From an uncultured Dechloromonas sp. (GTDB lineage Bacteria > Pseudomonadota > Gammaproteobacteria > Burkholderiales > Rhodocyclaceae): a stretch of 6,092 nucleotides of DNA. Positions 5,255 to 6,092 of this stretch are shown piece by piece. Below the pieces are notes generated by a model, which was given only the letters and a program-made list of their open reading frames with translations, had not been told where the DNA came from and ran no database searches. How positions within the stretch are numbered: the stretch's first letter is position 1; the number at the start of each line of letters is the position of its first letter. The DNA lies in assembly GCA_946477505.1 (NCBI GenBank), contig CAMKYP010000250.1:1-6092 (forward strand), read 5' to 3'. The position numbers and the translations under genes were made by a program.

Positions 5255-6092
5255 AGATCACGCTGCTCGGGGCTGGCGCATGGGGTACCGCGCTGGCGAT
5301 TGCCTTCGCCGGCAAGCATGCGGTGACCTTATGGTCGCGTGAGGAAGACGTGGCGGCGGACTTGTTGTCCAGCCGCGAAAATCGACGTTTCTTTCCGGGT
5401 TATCGGTTGCCGGAGTCGGTAGCGATCTCGACCGACTTTGCCGCAGCCATAGCCGGAGCGGAATTGCTGGTCATCGCGACGCCAATTGCCGGCTTGCGCC
5501 CGACGGCAGAACATCTCAAGGAACTGGCTTGCAGCACGCCGGTGCTCTGGGTTTGCAAGGGTTTCGAGGCAGGCAGCGGCAAGCTGCCGCATCAGGTGGT
5601 TAGTGAAGTGTTGGGGCAGGCGGTGCGTTGCGGCGCGTTGTCCGGACCGAGCTTTGCCGAGGAAGTGGCAGCCGGCCAGCCGACGGCGGTTGCGCTGGCT
5701 GCCAATGATCCGGCATTCGCTCGCGAGGCAGCGCGTCAGTTACATACGACCCGTCTGCGCATCTATGCCAATGACGATCTGATCGGTGTCGAGGTCGGCG
5801 GTGCGGTCAAGAACGTGCTGGCGATTGCCACCGGTGTTTGCGACGGCCTCGGTTTGGGCCTGAATTCCCGTGCCGCGCTGATGACCCGGGGGTTGGCCGA
5901 AATCGCCCGCCTGGGGCTGGCCTTGGGTGCTGACCGCCAGACTTTCATGGGTTTGGCCGGCATGGGTGACCTGATCCTGACTTGCACCGGCGACCTGTCG
6001 CGTAACCGGCGTGTTGGTCTGGCGCTGGCCCAGAACAAGTTGTTGCCGCAGATCCTGGAGGAACTGGGGCATGTGGCGGAAGGTGTCTATAC
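5251..6092 (+). CDS. gpsA: NAD(P)-dependent glycerol-3-phosphate dehydrogenase (C-terminus beyond window)
   Basis: Cytoplasmic enzyme that reduces dihydroxyacetone phosphate to sn-glycerol 3-phosphate, the backbone for phospholipids. 280 codons are visible, and the frame runs off the right edge; the family is usually about 330 residues. The N-terminal Rossmann motif GAGAWGTALA is at 7-16. CKGFE (102-106) and SGPSFAEEVA (131-140) are family signatures. GGAVKNVLAIATG (183-195) contains the likely catalytic lysine K187. The substrate-site block GMGDLILTCTGDLSRNRR is at 237-254. No frameshift or missing residue is seen. The start overlaps the SH3-protein stop (ATGA) with only a weak purine-rich binding site, so translation is probably coupled. 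In many proteobacteria gpsA follows secB, which agrees with this layout. Confidence 0.97.
   Translation, partial: MKITLLGAGAWGTALAIAFAGKHAVTLWSREEDVAADLLSSRENRRFFPGYRLPESVAISTDFAAAIAGAELLVIATPIAGLRPTAEHLKELACSTPVLWVCKGFEAGSGKLPHQVVSEVLGQAVRCGALSGPSFAEEVAAGQPTAVALAANDPAFAREAARQLHTTRLRIYANDDLIGVEVGGAVKNVLAIATGVCDGLGLGLNSRAALMTRGLAEIARLGLALGADRQTFMGLAGMGDLILTCTGDLSRNRRVGLALAQNKLLPQILEELGHVAEGVY

Overview
The window looks like ordinary chromosome from a betaproteobacterium, probably from or near the Rhodocyclales (Dechloromonas/Azonexus/Azoarcus type). That is inferred from protein style, the high GC content and gene order, not from a database search. The gene set matches the conserved neighbourhood known in E. 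coli as envC ... yibN-grxC-secB-gpsA. The accessory genes differ: a divergent ArsR-type regulator, an SH3-like protein between secB and gpsA, and an S41 protease paired with envC.

Two divergent transcription units meet at a short AT-rich gap (3230-3304). To the left, on the minus strand, run envC (3229-1814), ctpA (1817-393) and an unrecognised small gene (370 to the left edge, incomplete). envC and ctpA overlap by an ATGA, and the third gene follows after 22 bases with a strong ribosome binding site, so the three look like one operon. EnvC is a periplasmic coiled-coil activator of the cell-division amidases. CtpA is an exported PDZ serine protease. Together they suggest envelope and peptidoglycan maintenance.

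To the right, on the plus strand, run an ArsR-family regulator (3305-3622, TTG start), a membrane-anchored rhodanese (3626-4051), grxC (4048-4308), secB (4341-4802), an exported SH3-like protein (4814-5254) and gpsA (5251 to the right edge, incomplete). Gaps are -4 to 32 bases, so this also looks like one operon. The genes share a loose theme of thiol/sulfur chemistry (rhodanese, glutaredoxin), protein export (SecB) and phospholipid precursor synthesis (GpsA).

The most interesting signal is the regulator. Its two outer cysteines, C35 and C101, sit where the BigR/SqrR/YgaV persulfide sensors have theirs and are 66 residues apart. Directly downstream is a rhodanese with an intact active-site cysteine, then a CPYC glutaredoxin. 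This suggests that reactive sulfur controls an operon that also carries secB and gpsA, and possibly the divergent envC-ctpA unit. Nothing in the window looks like a mobile element, CRISPR array, RNA gene or wholly new system.
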